Below the pieces are notes generated by a model, which was given only the letters and a program-made list of their open reading frames with translations, did no database searches and had not been told where the DNA came from. A program made the translations under genes and the position numbers. From Berberis thunbergii (lineage: Eukaryota; Streptophyta; Magnoliopsida; Ranunculales; Berberidaceae): 64,000 bases of DNA. The stretch lies in contig QNQO01000544.1 in NCBI GenBank assembly GCA_003290165.1, positions 310,001 to 374,000 on the forward strand. Direction: 5' to 3'. Positions 45,062 through 55,439 of the stretch are shown in pieces. The stretch's first letter is position 1, and each line of letters begins with the position of its first letter.

Positions 45062-45582
45062 TGTTGGAGTTTGTATAGCAAATGACCAACATTAAAGACA
45101 AAAATGTGTCTTTTGATTTAAGAAATGATGTGTCTGATCAACACATCATTTTGTTCTCTATATATTGAAAAGAAAAAAAAGTTATTCAAACACATTAATT
45201 TTTTCTAGAGTTATTTATTCTTCTTCGCTTCTAAGAGAGATTGCATTCGGTAAATTAGCCAGAACCAACACCCTTGCGCTACGGTGTTGGTATTAGATAG
45301 TTGAATCCTGGTAGTTAGACGCTAAAGAACTACAACATCGAGTAGGGACGAATTCTATCTATAGGACATAGCGTATCCGTTAGCCTCTATCTGCAAATCA
45401 AGACGTACCAACTCCGTCAATTCAAGATAGTGATTTCGCAAACCTCTATCTGCAATACAAGTTAGTAGATTTATTTATTTTATTTGATTTTGTTGTAATC
45501 AATTTATAATACAAATAGTATTTGAATTGTTATATTATTTATTTCAAACAAATTTATACATTGTTCTGATTGTTTTCCAACA
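45062..45582 (+). repeat. 3' LTR of the copia element
   Basis: Starts TGTTGGAGTTTGTATAGC and ends TTTCCAACA, followed by CACTC, the target duplication. Confidence 0.92.
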
Positions 45583-45590
45583 CACTCTAG

Positions 45591-45666
45591 GTTCTGATGT
45601 TGGAGCAGGCAATTACTATTGGTATTTTGGCAGGAGCAGTGATTTTGTTACACAGAAGCTCTTAGG
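45591..45666 (+). pseudogene. captured exon with both splice sites in the CACTA
   Basis: Acceptor CACTCTAG and donor TTAGGTATGT border a piece reading SDVGAGNYYWYFGRSSDFVT. The host gene is not recognised. The copia element inserted a few bases before the acceptor. Confidence 0.45.
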
Positions 45667-46342
45667 TATGTCTTTGTACCCATAACATGACTGAATCTAC
45701 TGCTATGGTTAATTTGCGAATTGTTTCGGTAAGCATTTGTATGAATACCATGAATTACCTATATTTCTTTTCCAGTGTGATTATTTATATGATTAGAGAT
45801 CGGAAAATTCACAATCTAGTTATTCAGAGCCTGAAGTTAAAGCTCGTGTGAGCCACCAACCAAACCCATTAATTTATAATTGGTTTCTATTTATTAAGAT
45901 AGCTAGTGGTTTCTTTGTTCATCAACCAACAAACCCTTTTGATGATAGCCCAAACCTAGAGAATTTGTGCAAATATTTAATGATTACAGTCTAGAAGAAG
46001 CTTAACGGATATTTCTTTTGTTTCTCCGTGATTAGTCCCCCCCCATCTAGCTAATGATGTTTCTGAAGTGCTCCAAATGTTTATGATATGATTTCCTTGT
46101 TATATGGTTTTGTTCTGGAGTCGATCTTCAACAGGTACGATTACAATGTGCAACCAAAAGAGAGCAAATGAGAATAAATCATTTTCAATCATTCAAGAAT
46201 AAATAGTCGAAACTGACTTTACATGACCAATGAACTATCTATTAGGTTTTCGACATTGAGACTTCATTTCTTGTGAAGTCTAGTCTCTTTAAGTGAAAGA
46301 ACTTGGTCTTGCACACTATCTTCATGCACCTCTCTTGACATG

Positions 46343-46460
46343 CAGAGTTCACCCCAATGCTCTGGAGTATACAACTTTTGGGAAACCAAATCCATTTGTG
46401 TTCATGAATGCAGAAGAAATACTGAAACAACTTCAACCAATTTCTTATCAAGATGGCAAG
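46343..46460 (+). pseudogene. captured exon of a HAD-superfamily hydrolase (CECR5-like)
   Basis: Acceptor CATGCAG and donor AAGGTATGT border a clean 118-base open exon reading [20 protein letters not shown] and then [18 protein letters not shown]. The [11 protein letters not shown] block is characteristic of subfamily-IIA HAD hydrolases such as the plant CECR5-like protein, where it precedes the Mg-binding GDNP motif. The neighbouring exons of that gene are not next to it, so this is a captured fragment. Confidence 0.68.
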
Positions 46461-46563
46461 GTATGTATTCATCCAGAGTCTTATCATCATATCCACAATC
46501 AGTTGATCTCTCTAATTTTCATCAAATTTACCCGATCGACACATTTTATTTATTCATTTGTAG

Positions 46564-46660
46564 GCTTCGTGAGCTTCACACACTCAAGGGACGTGTTGAA
46601 TCAGTTGTGAAGCTAAAGGGGCTAGACATTGATACAATTCAACAACATTATACAGTTTAA
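46564..46660 (+). pseudogene. captured terminal exon in the CACTA
   Basis: After acceptor TTTGTAG the plus strand reads [20 protein letters not shown] then [11 protein letters not shown] and a TAA stop. This looks like the last exon of a host gene that I could not name. It does not resemble the expected C-terminus of a HAD hydrolase, so it may come from a second gene. Confidence 0.45.
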
Positions 46661-47079
46661 ATAACCACCAGAAGAAGAAACATAGAGAAGGGAGATGACG
46701 TGTGTTGCCGTTTCGCCAAGATATGAAATCGAGAAAAGATAAATGAAGCTAGAAAAAAACAAGAATTTTCTAGGTCGATGTTTTTCAAGCTGTCCCTCAA
46801 CGAATATTTAATTTTTCTTTCCTGTCGATTTTAGGTGCAGAGGAAAAAACTGTTTATTTTCATCGAAATAACATCAACCCCACCACAGTTTTTTCCCTTA
46901 ATTGTTATCATGTTATTCATTTTTCTGTCTTTTATTTCATCTAAGAATTCATATGAACAAAACAATGACTATCAAATGTTAAAGGAAGGTTTTATAATCT
47001 CATGTCATTCATTTGTCGATACCTTTTTATTTATTTAATTAAAAATAAATAAAATTTACATATTGACTATTGTAAAAAA

Positions 47080-47332
47080 AACATTTGTAATACGTCGAGG
47101 TGTTGCTATATTTGAACATTGTAACATGCTACAGTGACATTTGTAACATTGGACAACTGTTACAAAATTTGTGACATTAGCAACATTGGACAACTGTTAC
47201 AAAATTTGAAGGTTGTAACACGTCAAAGTGTTGCTAATATTTATAATGCCTTGATTTGCAAGATTTTTGTAGTGTTACAAATTTTTTTAGGAACAAAGCT
47301 AGTGTGTTACAAATTGTCCTTATGGTATAGTG
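47080..47332. repeat. subterminal repeat region of the CACTA (right end)
   Basis: Repeated words such as ACATTGGACAACTGTTACAA (twice, near 47145 and 47185), GTAACACGTC and TGTTACAAA crowd the last 250 bases. Such subterminal motifs bind the DNA-binding transposase protein in En/Spm elements (known for the family). Confidence 0.7.
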
Positions 47333-47335
47333 CTC

Positions 47336-48311
47336 GAAGGATCTCTATCAACAGAATCCGAATAAAGAGCCATGCGACACACATAATCAACAAATCGTTT
47401 CTTCTTCGAAACATGGTCAGAAGACGGAAACAACCGCTTCGAAGGACTAACGGGCCTTAATACTTTTCTCTTTCTAGAAGAAAGACCGATATCATTACGG
47501 ACAGAAGCATTGAGATGCGTAACACTCGAGCTCACTTTTTGATCAACGACTACAACATCATCACCTTCAACGACAACAACACAGGCAATGATCTTTGCGG
47601 CCTGCCTCTCTGTCAACAAAGCTCGATCAGTCTCGCTCATACTATATTGACCACTGCGCCTCTCCATATCATCAGTAAAATAGGTGTCCAACAAAACTGT
47701 CAGAAGCTCCAGGAAGCACTCACTGATGACCTACTCCTCAGCAGTCAATTTCAGATTTTGGTGTTTAATAGGAACCTGAAAAGACCTTACTATCTGAACA
47801 CCCTGCAAATTGAAGTGGCCAAAGCCGACCGACGCATAAAACCAATCCTGCGACCAACCCCTGATGTCATCATTAAGGTTACCAAAACACGCAGGGGAGT
47901 GTATAAAATAGGTACGGTCAGGTTTCACACTAAATCCCACCAAATAATGCAAGATTCTAGGGCTTAAGAGGATACCAGAGATAATTGCCCTAGCATACGT
48001 GGAAACCATAGCCCTCTAGCCATTCGTGCCCATCTGAGCAGGAAGAATACCTAGGAAGTCTAGATATGACCAGAACAGTTCTGGAACTGGGAAACGAAGA
48101 CCAACATAGAACATACGAGGATAAAACACAATATATCCCTTCTTCGGGCAACAAGGACTTCGTTTTTGCGAGTAAGAACGGTTTCAAGGTCGCTAGACAA
48201 AACATAGTTGGAACGGACACTGTCCAGAGTAGCCTGAAAAACTTTGCTCGGGGAAAAATGAGCCTCATAGATAGAAAGCTGATCACCAGCCAACATATCA
48301 CCAGCAGACAT
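47336..48311 (-). pseudogene. antisense accessory gene of element B, 5' part
   Basis: Starts MSAGDMLAGDQLSIYEAHFS. The next region reads, across a frameshift, LRFPVPELFW and FLGILPAQMG followed by NGWRAMVSTYARA, the PAQM-type core. It then continues with SQDWFYASVGFGHFNLQGVQ and SMSETDRALLTERQAAKII before being cut by the CACTA. Together with 36387-37727 it would encode a protein of roughly 770 residues. This is the best-preserved copy of the gene's N-terminal half in the window. Confidence 0.78.
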
Positions 48312-48410
48312 CACAAATAGGAATAAGAAATGAGGAAAAAGAAACAATAGAAGATAAGAACAACACTGACAACAAATATGGCATAAAGAAATGAGGAAAG
48401 TAGCCACAAC

Positions 48411-48420
48411 ACCCTTTATA
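48411..48420 (-). promoter_or_regulatory. TATA box of the antisense gene in B
   Basis: TATAAAGGGT on the minus strand lies 109 bases upstream of the ATG at 48311, at nearly the same distance as in A and C. Confidence 0.6.
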
Positions 48421-48647
48421 CAATTGGAAATCAAAAAAATCTCTCACGGAGAGACATATGGGACATAATGACGCACCAAAACTCCAAGAAAATGTGCGTG
48501 AAAATAAAAACACAACGAAATAATCGAGACGATCAGCCAACCGAAAGTTATTAAACATTAAGTTCAGTGCAATAACACGATCAGAATTCCAACCACCACA
48601 CAATTAGTGGATACATGAGCATACCCACTAACTAAGAGGGGAGTAGC

Positions 48648-49203
48648 TGATGATACATCAAAATAGATCGAACATTACAACCATACACGTGGCATAAATA
48701 TCCATCATGAGAATACAACGCCCAATCTATTAGGCCGGATCATATGGTCCAGGAAGAAGGAAGCCAACTATATAGGCCCGAACGAGGCCCGCCAATGAAC
48801 AAAACCTAAATCCAGACCCAAACGAATCGGAGCACAGATCCAGGCCTGACACAAGTTCTCTCATAAAGAAGAGGAACGTTGCACCGAACAGAACCATGGA
48901 GGGAGTTATGCCTACCCAAACGCATCTTCATAAAGGAGAATACTGTTGCAAGAAACATATCCTTCAGTTGCGTCTCACATGCTTAAGTCACGCAGAGAGT
49001 TAACCACGCCCATTATAAAAGGTAAAGGAAACATTTGACAAAAGTATGCAACTTTAACTGAGTTTTGTCCAAATTTACATCATTCTTCCAACAGAGTTAC
49101 TGACTTCAGCATCGGAGTGCCTTTGGCCACCAAAAAGGTGGTCCTTGGAAGTCTAACAATTGTTTTGCAGGTCAAACTCAAAGGAGGACAACTTTTGGAT
49201 GCA
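48648..49203 (+). repeat. LTR shared by elements B and D
   Basis: Preceded by the polypurine tract AAGAGGGGAGTAGC, it starts TGATGATACATCAAAATAGA and ends GGATGCA. It serves as the 3' LTR of B and is followed directly by a PBS-like sequence and another gag, so it is also the 5' LTR of D. Confidence 0.85.
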
Positions 49204-49313
49204 GTTGTCACCGATCGTGGGGAACGACAAGTTTCCTCTTTCTAAAAACAAAACACTCAGTGACAAGGCTCACCACAACCTAACGAAAGATTGACAAGCC
49301 ATCGAAGGAAATA

Positions 49314-50010
49314 ATGCAAGCTACATATCTCCAATCCAGTAATGATCACGACAACTCTTCCACCGACGCATCACTGACGGCTCAGGGAGAGGATGCAACC
49401 CGAATCTTCAGACCAATAGCATCCGAGAATGAGGATCCACTGCACGCAATAGTCCTGACAACCCAGATAGCCTAGGCGACCGTTGGCACTGCCACAGACC
49501 CTCGGGTAGATTTGTCCATGGCCCAGATGAAATTTATGACAAAGATGCTGGAGAAAATCACCCAGGAACGTGTTCAGCAAGCCGACCCAGTTCTAGCACA
49601 TCCTCAACAAAACTCCACTATCCGAACTCAAGGGAGTGACAAAGCCTTAGCAGAACCTTTGCAGGGAAACGTTGAAAGCAGCGAGTTTCACCAAGACAAG
49701 ACTTCGCAGTGTGGCAAAATGATTGCTAAGATCACGTTCAGGATTGGAGTCATGGACCCCAACGTACTGTACTAGTTAGACAAACCACCATTTTCTGACG
49801 AACTCATGAAGAAGGCAATGCCAAAGAAGTTCACTTCGCCAAAATTAGAAATATACGATGGTACCACCGACCCAACTGATCACATAAGACATTTTCACCA
49901 CATGATGGCTCTAAAAGAAACCACAGAGTCGATCCAGTGCAAAACGTACCCAACCAGCCTCACGTCAACAACAATGAACTGGTTCAATAGCCTGCCACTG
50001 AGGTCAATAG
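49314..50010 (+). pseudogene. gag of truncated element D
   Basis: Begins MQATYLQSSNDHDNSSTDAS and includes MAQMKFMTKMLEKITQERVQ, FRIGVMDPNVLY, FTSPKLEIYDGTTDPTDHIR and FHHMMALKETTESI. It is the least damaged of the three related gags but has stops at 49473 and 49775, and breaks off near 50010 after MNWFNSLPLRSID, where unrelated repeat sequence begins. Confidence 0.85.
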
Positions 50011-50960
50011 ATGTCAGTGTCGTACTCATTCTTGCAAATCACATTGGATAATGTAGTACTCTGAGTTACCTAATAAACACAATTTGAATCAGTTGAAAAT
50101 GTCTTCAAATGAGCAAGTTATGGTCATTTTTAATAAAGTCACTAAAATTTGTCCAATAAAGAAAACATGGCAGTGTCCCTTATTTTAAGCCAACTTATAC
50201 ACTCGGTGTAGACTGATTATAAAGATCATCAAAACAAAAAAAAATGTAATACTCTGAGTTATCTAATGAACATAATTTGAATCACTTGAAAATGTTTTGA
50301 AATGAACAAGTTATGGTCATTTCACTAAAGTCACACAAATTTCTCCAGAAACTAAACAGAGTGTGTTTTCACCTATTCACATTGTACCGTGCGAATGGGA
50401 GTCTCAAATTCACCCAAAACAATGTGAATGGAAGTCTCAAACGCTCCCAGCCCTATGCGAATGTGAGACTTCTACTCGCATTGTTCAATGCGAATGGGTG
50501 AAAACGCATATTTTGTCTAGATTTTTTCTTCAGATTTTGAGTTTTGAAGTTTGTTTAAATTTAGTGTTCGAATTTACATGTTGGAGAGATCACACATGAA
50601 ACCTTTGGGACAATGGAAACTTGTTGAGAGAATGGGAGAGACAGGGACGAGCGTGGGAGGAAAGTAAAAAATTGTGGGAGAGTGGGTGAAGTGTGAGGGA
50701 AGAAGATGTTCAGAATTTGGGGAAAAACAGTTGAAAGAATGAGAGAAATTGGCATGGAAAAAGATGATTTGGGAGAGTGAATGGAGTGTGGAAGAAAATC
50801 ATGGTGGTGAGAGGGAAATGAGAGATTTAAAGGGAAGGCATGGGAAGGGAGAGGAAATACAAACACTTTTTATTGGTGGTGTGGGAGATAGGTGGTGGTA
50901 TGGAAGATAAAGAGGGTGGGAGATTAAAAAAATTTGGATGGTGATGTGGGATAACACTTT
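50011..50960. mobile_element. half of a palindromic/GA-rich repeat related to 21544-23280
   Basis: Two tandem units with ATCTAATGAACATAATTTGA and ATGTTTTGAAATGAACAAG match the arm units of the 22241-23139 palindrome. A short inverted GCGAATGGGAGTCTCAAA/AGACTTCTACTCGCATT region follows, then a GGGAGAG-rich purine stretch (50615-50940). It truncates element D. No coding capacity is supported. Confidence 0.6.
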
Positions 50961-50979
50961 TGGTAGTGTCAAACAGGGC

Positions 50980-51545
50980 TTGACTACTTACAAACATGCT
51001 CTTGTTGATAATGAATCTCCACCATCAACATATTTCGCAACTTTCAATCATAACCGTCTTTTATCTCCAACCACAAACACCATTCTAATTTGTGATATAA
51101 ACTATGGTATTTTCCGTGTCATTGGCACGATAAAAGTTTATCATGATAAATATAGTTTATTCTACTTATCAAAATATTAGGTATGAGAATTGAACTCATG
51201 CACTCTTACTGTGGATTGATTGAAGGTAAGACATAAATGCTAATTTTAAGTCCCAACCATTAGATGAAACGAATCTCAACCATAAACTGTATTTATCTAC
51301 AAACTTATCTCTTCATGTTTTAAGTTCTATGTGATCCGTTAGATTATTATATTTTGGTAAATCTCGACCATCTTTTATCTCCAACCTCAAACATCATTCT
51401 GATTTGTAATATAGACTGGTGTATTCCCCGTGTTGTTGGCATGATAAAAGTTTAACATGATAAAACACCATTCTGATTTATAACTTGTCAAAACTTGATT
51501 AAGCCAATATATTATTGATCACCCTTAAGTTTTCATCCTTTATAC
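50980..51545. repeat. dispersed repeat R, copy 1
   Basis: Matches 62110-62645 in the same orientation, sharing words such as GATAATGAATCTCCACCATC, TTTTATCTCCAACC and ACATGATAAAACACCATTCT. It includes a tRNA B-box-like word on the minus strand (51181-51200). It also contains repeats of itself. No protein frame is supported. Confidence 0.7.
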
Positions 51546-51909
51546 TTACACTAGAGTATGCCCCGTGCCATTGGCACTCGACATTATTTTATTTTTGCTA
51601 ATTATTTTGTACTGAACACTTCCGTCATTATCCCCATTTTCACTCTCAATCAGTATTGAAGTGTAAGTCTATTCAGTCAATTAGAATCAGTTTGGGGAAA
51701 AATTTAAACACCGAGAATGAGTTCTCCCTCAATCTTTGAATTTGTTAAAACATGAAATTTAGGTTTTTTGTTTAAATGTGCATTAAGATGTCCGACTCAT
51801 TATTTCTGATATGATCGGCTCGTCTCATTACTTTTAAAAATATTGAAAAATATTAAAGATGTGAAATACATTTCATTTTTTTAATTATAATATATATATA
51901 TATATATAT
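51546..51909. other. AT-rich sequence, nothing recognised
   Basis: No coding or repeat signature was found before the TA run at 51885-51909. Confidence 0.4.
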
Positions 51910-52638
51910 TAGGGTTGGGCATCCCATCCCGCGATCCTGTTCCCGTCCCGATCCCGTCCCGTCCCGATCTAGAATGGGATGGGATGGGATGAAGATTTTC
52001 AATCCCGCCAATCCCGTCCCGTCCCGAACTAATTTATTAATATTAATTATTAATATTTTTATTTAATTATTTATTTTAGAATTGTGAAATTGTGCGAAGT
52101 TCTTGGTTAGTGTCAATCATTAGGATATACCATATAGCAACCTTATAATACTAATGCTTTCTTAGTATGTGTGAAGTAAAAGGCATAAGTGTCAACTGTT
52201 ACACCTATGCCTTCTATAGTATTGTGTAGCATGTATTTAATCTAATTTAATTAGTGTCTTTTTTTATTTAGCAAAAGAAAATGTGTATACTTGTTCAAGC
52301 ATCTCGACTGAAATACCTATAAATGGTACTTTCCAAATAAACAGTATTGTCACTTGTTTTGCTGATCTTGTTGTGTTTGTGAACAAATTTAAGTGGGAAC
52401 TTGGATTTGAATCCATTAAATTAGACCCTTAGCTATGATCAAATCATAACCATCACAATTGTCATCCAAAAAAAATTATATATGATTAACATGCTGATCT
52501 CGTCCCGTCCCGAACCCGTTTGGGATGGGACGAGGTCGGGATGGGGTTTTTCTCAACCTGTCCCGTCCCGATCCCGTATGAACGGGATGGGATAGGGATG
52601 GGTATATCTCGTCCCATCCCGTCCCGTGCCCACCCCTA
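51910..52638. mobile_element. hAT-type MITE with CCCGTCCCG subterminal repeats
   Basis: Left end TAGGGTTGGGCATCCCATCC and right end CGTGCCCACCCCTA are inverted repeats of the TAGGGGTG type common in plant hAT elements. Clusters of CCCGTCCCG and GGGATGGGAT lie near both ends. The element sits in an AT dinucleotide run, so the 8-bp target duplication (ATATATAT) cannot be told from the run. No transposase. Confidence 0.75.
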
Positions 52639-52679
52639 ATATATATATATTTAAAATTTAAGTGTTTTTTTTATTGATT

Positions 52680-53461
52680 ATTGATTTTGTTGGAAAGATC
52701 TTCAAAAATGCATTTCAACGATACTAAGTTTTCCAAAATTCGACAATGATGTAGATAATTATGATAATTTTCATTTTTTTAAAAGGAAAATACAATATTT
52801 TCTCTCTTCGCCACATGTATATTCCATCAATTTTCAAAAGTTTTTCATTATTTTTTACCTTTTACATGTTTTATATTTACCAATATGCCATCATAGAAAA
52901 TGAATCTCAACCCTCAAATTCAATACATTTCCCAACTTTCAATCCTAACCATCTTTTATCTTCAATACTTATGATTTGACTTTGTCCCAGTCAGCAAGGA
53001 ATAGTAAAACACATATCTGAATTGTAAGATAGATACCTAATCACCACCATAATTGAACAAAACTAAATAAATATCAAAATGTTGGGTATAGGAATCGAAC
53101 CCATGCAATCTTATTGGGATTGATTGAAGGTAAGATACAAATGCTAATTTTAAGTCCCAACCATTAGATGAAATGAATCTCAACCATTAGATGAAACTTT
53201 TCTCTTGGTGTTTTAAGTTCTATGTGATTCATTAGATTCATATACTTGGGTAAATCTCAGCCGTTTTTTATCTCCAATCTCAAACACCCTTTTGATTTGT
53301 AATATAGATAGATGAAAGAATGTAAGTAAGGGTTAAAAGAATTTGAAAGATGATAAACTGAAAAAATGTAAGAGATATTGGAATTTGAGATCTTCAAAAA
53401 CTTTAAGCGTTTGTATTAATGATTGGTTTTATTAAAAATATCTTAAAAAATGCATTTCAAA
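52680..53461. repeat. dispersed repeat R, copy 2 (interrupted by element C)
   Basis: Resembles 62000-62920, with GGAATCGAACCCATGC near 53091 and CATTAGATGAAACGAATCTC-like text. Its end at 53461 and the sequence from 61957 onward together resemble the uninterrupted stretch at 52690-52760 (TGCATTTCAACGATACTAAG), which shows where element C inserted. Confidence 0.65.
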
Positions 53462-54141
53462 TGATGATACACCAAAACGGTCATGACCCTGAGCCATACA
53501 CGTGTAATGATGATCTTAAGAAAATATAGGCCCTAGTGTCAACCCAATACTAATCCGACCCAAGCGGTTTTAAGCCCGCCCAATGCAATCCGCCAAATGG
53601 ACCCTAACTCTTACTGCTCGCTTAGCCCACGGGTTTCACAACTATCCTCAACACCCGTAAGCCCTGCTAAGGCAAATATCTCAAGGATCAGCTTCAGACA
53701 GTCAATTACAACAGCTATCTGCTTCCAATTAGGAAGCAAATAACGGAGTACATATCGCACAGGGAAACTTCCCTCTAAGGATTACTCTCTGATTGAGAAC
53801 AACCTCCCACGTATCTAGGAGCACAGGACTATCAAAGAAATTCCTCTCTACAACACGACTCCTAATTAGAAAAGGACATCCACAAAGATCTCATTCCTAA
53901 ACTACGCCACTGATGGCATGTTCGAACCAGGACTATTGCACTATAAATAAGACATGAGGTTGGTAAGCTAAGGTATGCTACAAATTTTTTGTTTACAACA
54001 TTACACCTTTTCTCAGATCCCTATCTGACTTTAGCATTGGAGTGCCATCGGCCACCACAATGGTGGTTCGTGGCTCACGTGTGTTCCTTGTGCAGGTCAG
54101 TAGGTCAAGATCAAAGTAAGGAGCGGAAAATGACTGCATCA
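53462..54141 (+). repeat. 5' LTR of element C
   Basis: Starts TGATGATACACCAAAACGG and ends GACTGCATCA. It contains TATAAATAAGACATGAGG as a likely promoter, also present in the 3' LTR near 61751. Confidence 0.9.
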
Positions 54142-54161
54142 GTTTGGCGCCGTCCATGGGG
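54142..54161 (+). promoter_or_regulatory. PBS of element C
   Basis: GTTTGGCGCCGTCCATGGGG directly follows the 5' LTR. The TGGCGCCGT core is the typical site in this lineage. Confidence 0.8.
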
Positions 54162-54279
54162 ATGAAAAAGTTCTTAACCTTTCACTAACATCATCTCTCC
54201 TCAGAATACGAAGAGATGGTAACTATCCGATAAAGCAACGATGGGGAACAAGGAGAAACGTCGAACGCTCAACCTAGCG

Positions 54280-54790
54280 CTACTTCACCACTCTTGACAG
54301 TGCAAATAGCGCGCAAACATCAAGTTGACGCTCTCGAAACAATAGCACCACTGACAAGCCTCGAATCAGAACTAATATCACTTTTTATATGTCAAGCTTT
54401 GTCGATGATAAATATGCTTAAATCCATGAAACAAAATCCTGACGAGACACTGAAGGCGTACCTAACCCGCTTCAACGGTGAGCTAACCGCTGTCAACATG
54501 TGCAACGACACAACGGCCATATCAACCTTCATCAACAGTCTAGGGAAAAGAAAGTTCTATAACTTCCTAACTTTGGACCCATCGACAAATACGGTAGACC
54601 TAATGAGGGAAGCGTAGAGCTACATTGCCCTAGAAGAAGAATGGGTAGCCAGGAGCAAAGCCGAGCCTAGGGAGAAATCAACCGACAAGATATGCGTGCT
54701 TCGTGTAGCCCATTCTAAGTCTGAACTATCAAACAGGTACAGGAAAAGGCTCTCCAAGCCCATGACCACTCCGTGCCATTAGCATTTACG
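54280..54790 (+). pseudogene. gag remnant of element C
   Basis: Contains IARKHQVDALETIAPLTSLE and the core MKQNPDETLKAYLTRFNGEL followed by FINSLGKRKFYNFLTLDPS, as in retrotransposon gag domains. A stop at 54615 is followed by in-frame continuation. The N-terminal part is shorter than usual, suggesting a deletion soon after the PBS. Confidence 0.75.
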
Positions 54791-54869
54791 AAAGGAGACC
54801 TCTAGGGCGTATAACTCCCACATAATGACACTATGGTAATAACAATCTCTTTGACAAACTAGGAAGTAA

Positions 54870-55210
54870 GGAGGTCCTTGGTGGACACCGGGAGCCCATT
54901 GAACGTCTTGTTTATCTATACATTCCATAGCATGCAACTAAATGAGAAAACATTGCCCGATAACCGTCCGATGATCGATTTCAACGGCGAAAAACGCTTC
55001 CCCATGGGAAAGATACAACTGACAGTAATAGCGAGAAAGAATCCAACTCAAAAAACCATGTTTCAAGAATTCATAATAATCGATGCACCTTCGGCATATA
55101 ATGCGGTCCTGGGGAGACCCTGGATACACCAAATGGGAGCGGTAGTTTCCATTCTATACCAATGCATCAAGTATTCAACAAACCAAGTGGTCGGTACGTT
55201 AAGGGGAAAC
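54870..55210 (+). pseudogene. protease of element C
   Basis: LVDTGSPLNVLFIYTF contains the DTGS active site. The family-typical FIIIDAPSAYNAVLGRPWIH follows, and the frame ends at a stop at 55211. Confidence 0.85.
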
Positions 55211-55439
55211 TAGGTTGTTTCTAGGGAATGACAGTGCTGCCACTCAGTGATCCTCAGTTGGAGACTGGCTCCGTGACTAAGATGACTTTCTATCCCACCC
55301 GAGAAGCAGGGGAAGAACAACTTGTCCCAAACAACGAGGCTCCAGTAAGCCCTCGAGGCAGGCCTAATGTCAGCCAATTGGAGGAAGAAACCATCACGAT
55401 CCACCTCAAAAACCCTCTCAACAACAAGGCTATCTAGAT

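Larger units (their letters stand above)
40008..45582 (+). mobile_element. Ty1/copia LTR retrotransposon inside the CACTA
   Basis: LTRs at 40008-40525 and 45062-45582 are very similar by eye. The perfect 5-bp duplication CACTC flanks the element (40003-40007 and 45583-45587). Domain order is gag, protease, integrase, RT, RNase H, the copia order. Some frames are interrupted by stops and frameshifts. It is the youngest layer of the nest. It landed just before a splice-acceptor-like CTCTAG of a captured exon. Confidence 0.93.
37728..47332. mobile_element. CACTA (En/Spm-type) transposon carrying host exons
   Basis: The left end CACTATACCAAAATGG and right end CCTTATGGTATAGTG are inverted repeats starting CACTA. 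The element is flanked by the 3-bp duplication CTC (37725-37727 and 47333-47335). Subterminal regions are rich in TGTTACAAA- and GTAACA-type words in both orientations, as in CACTA elements. No transposase domain was found. Instead the interior has exon-like pieces of host genes, and a copia element was inserted later. The whole lies inside the accessory gene of element B. Confidence 0.9.
31753..49203 (+). mobile_element. LTR retroelement B (non-autonomous), hosting a CACTA and a copia element
   Basis: LTRs at 31753-32311 and 48648-49203 bound a gag, a 139-bp tandem array and an antisense accessory gene. No pol was found. Later insertions are a hAT MITE (33280-33848) in gag and a CACTA transposon (37728-47332) in the accessory gene; the CACTA itself carries a copia element. 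Removing these leaves an element of about 7.3 kb. The organisation matches element A. The 3' LTR is followed by another PBS and gag, so B shares this LTR with element D. Confidence 0.85.

Noticed and set aside
47134..47460. 108-codon frame across the CACTA right end
   Set aside because: Spans subterminal repeats, the terminus and the flanking retroelement, so it cannot be one gene.
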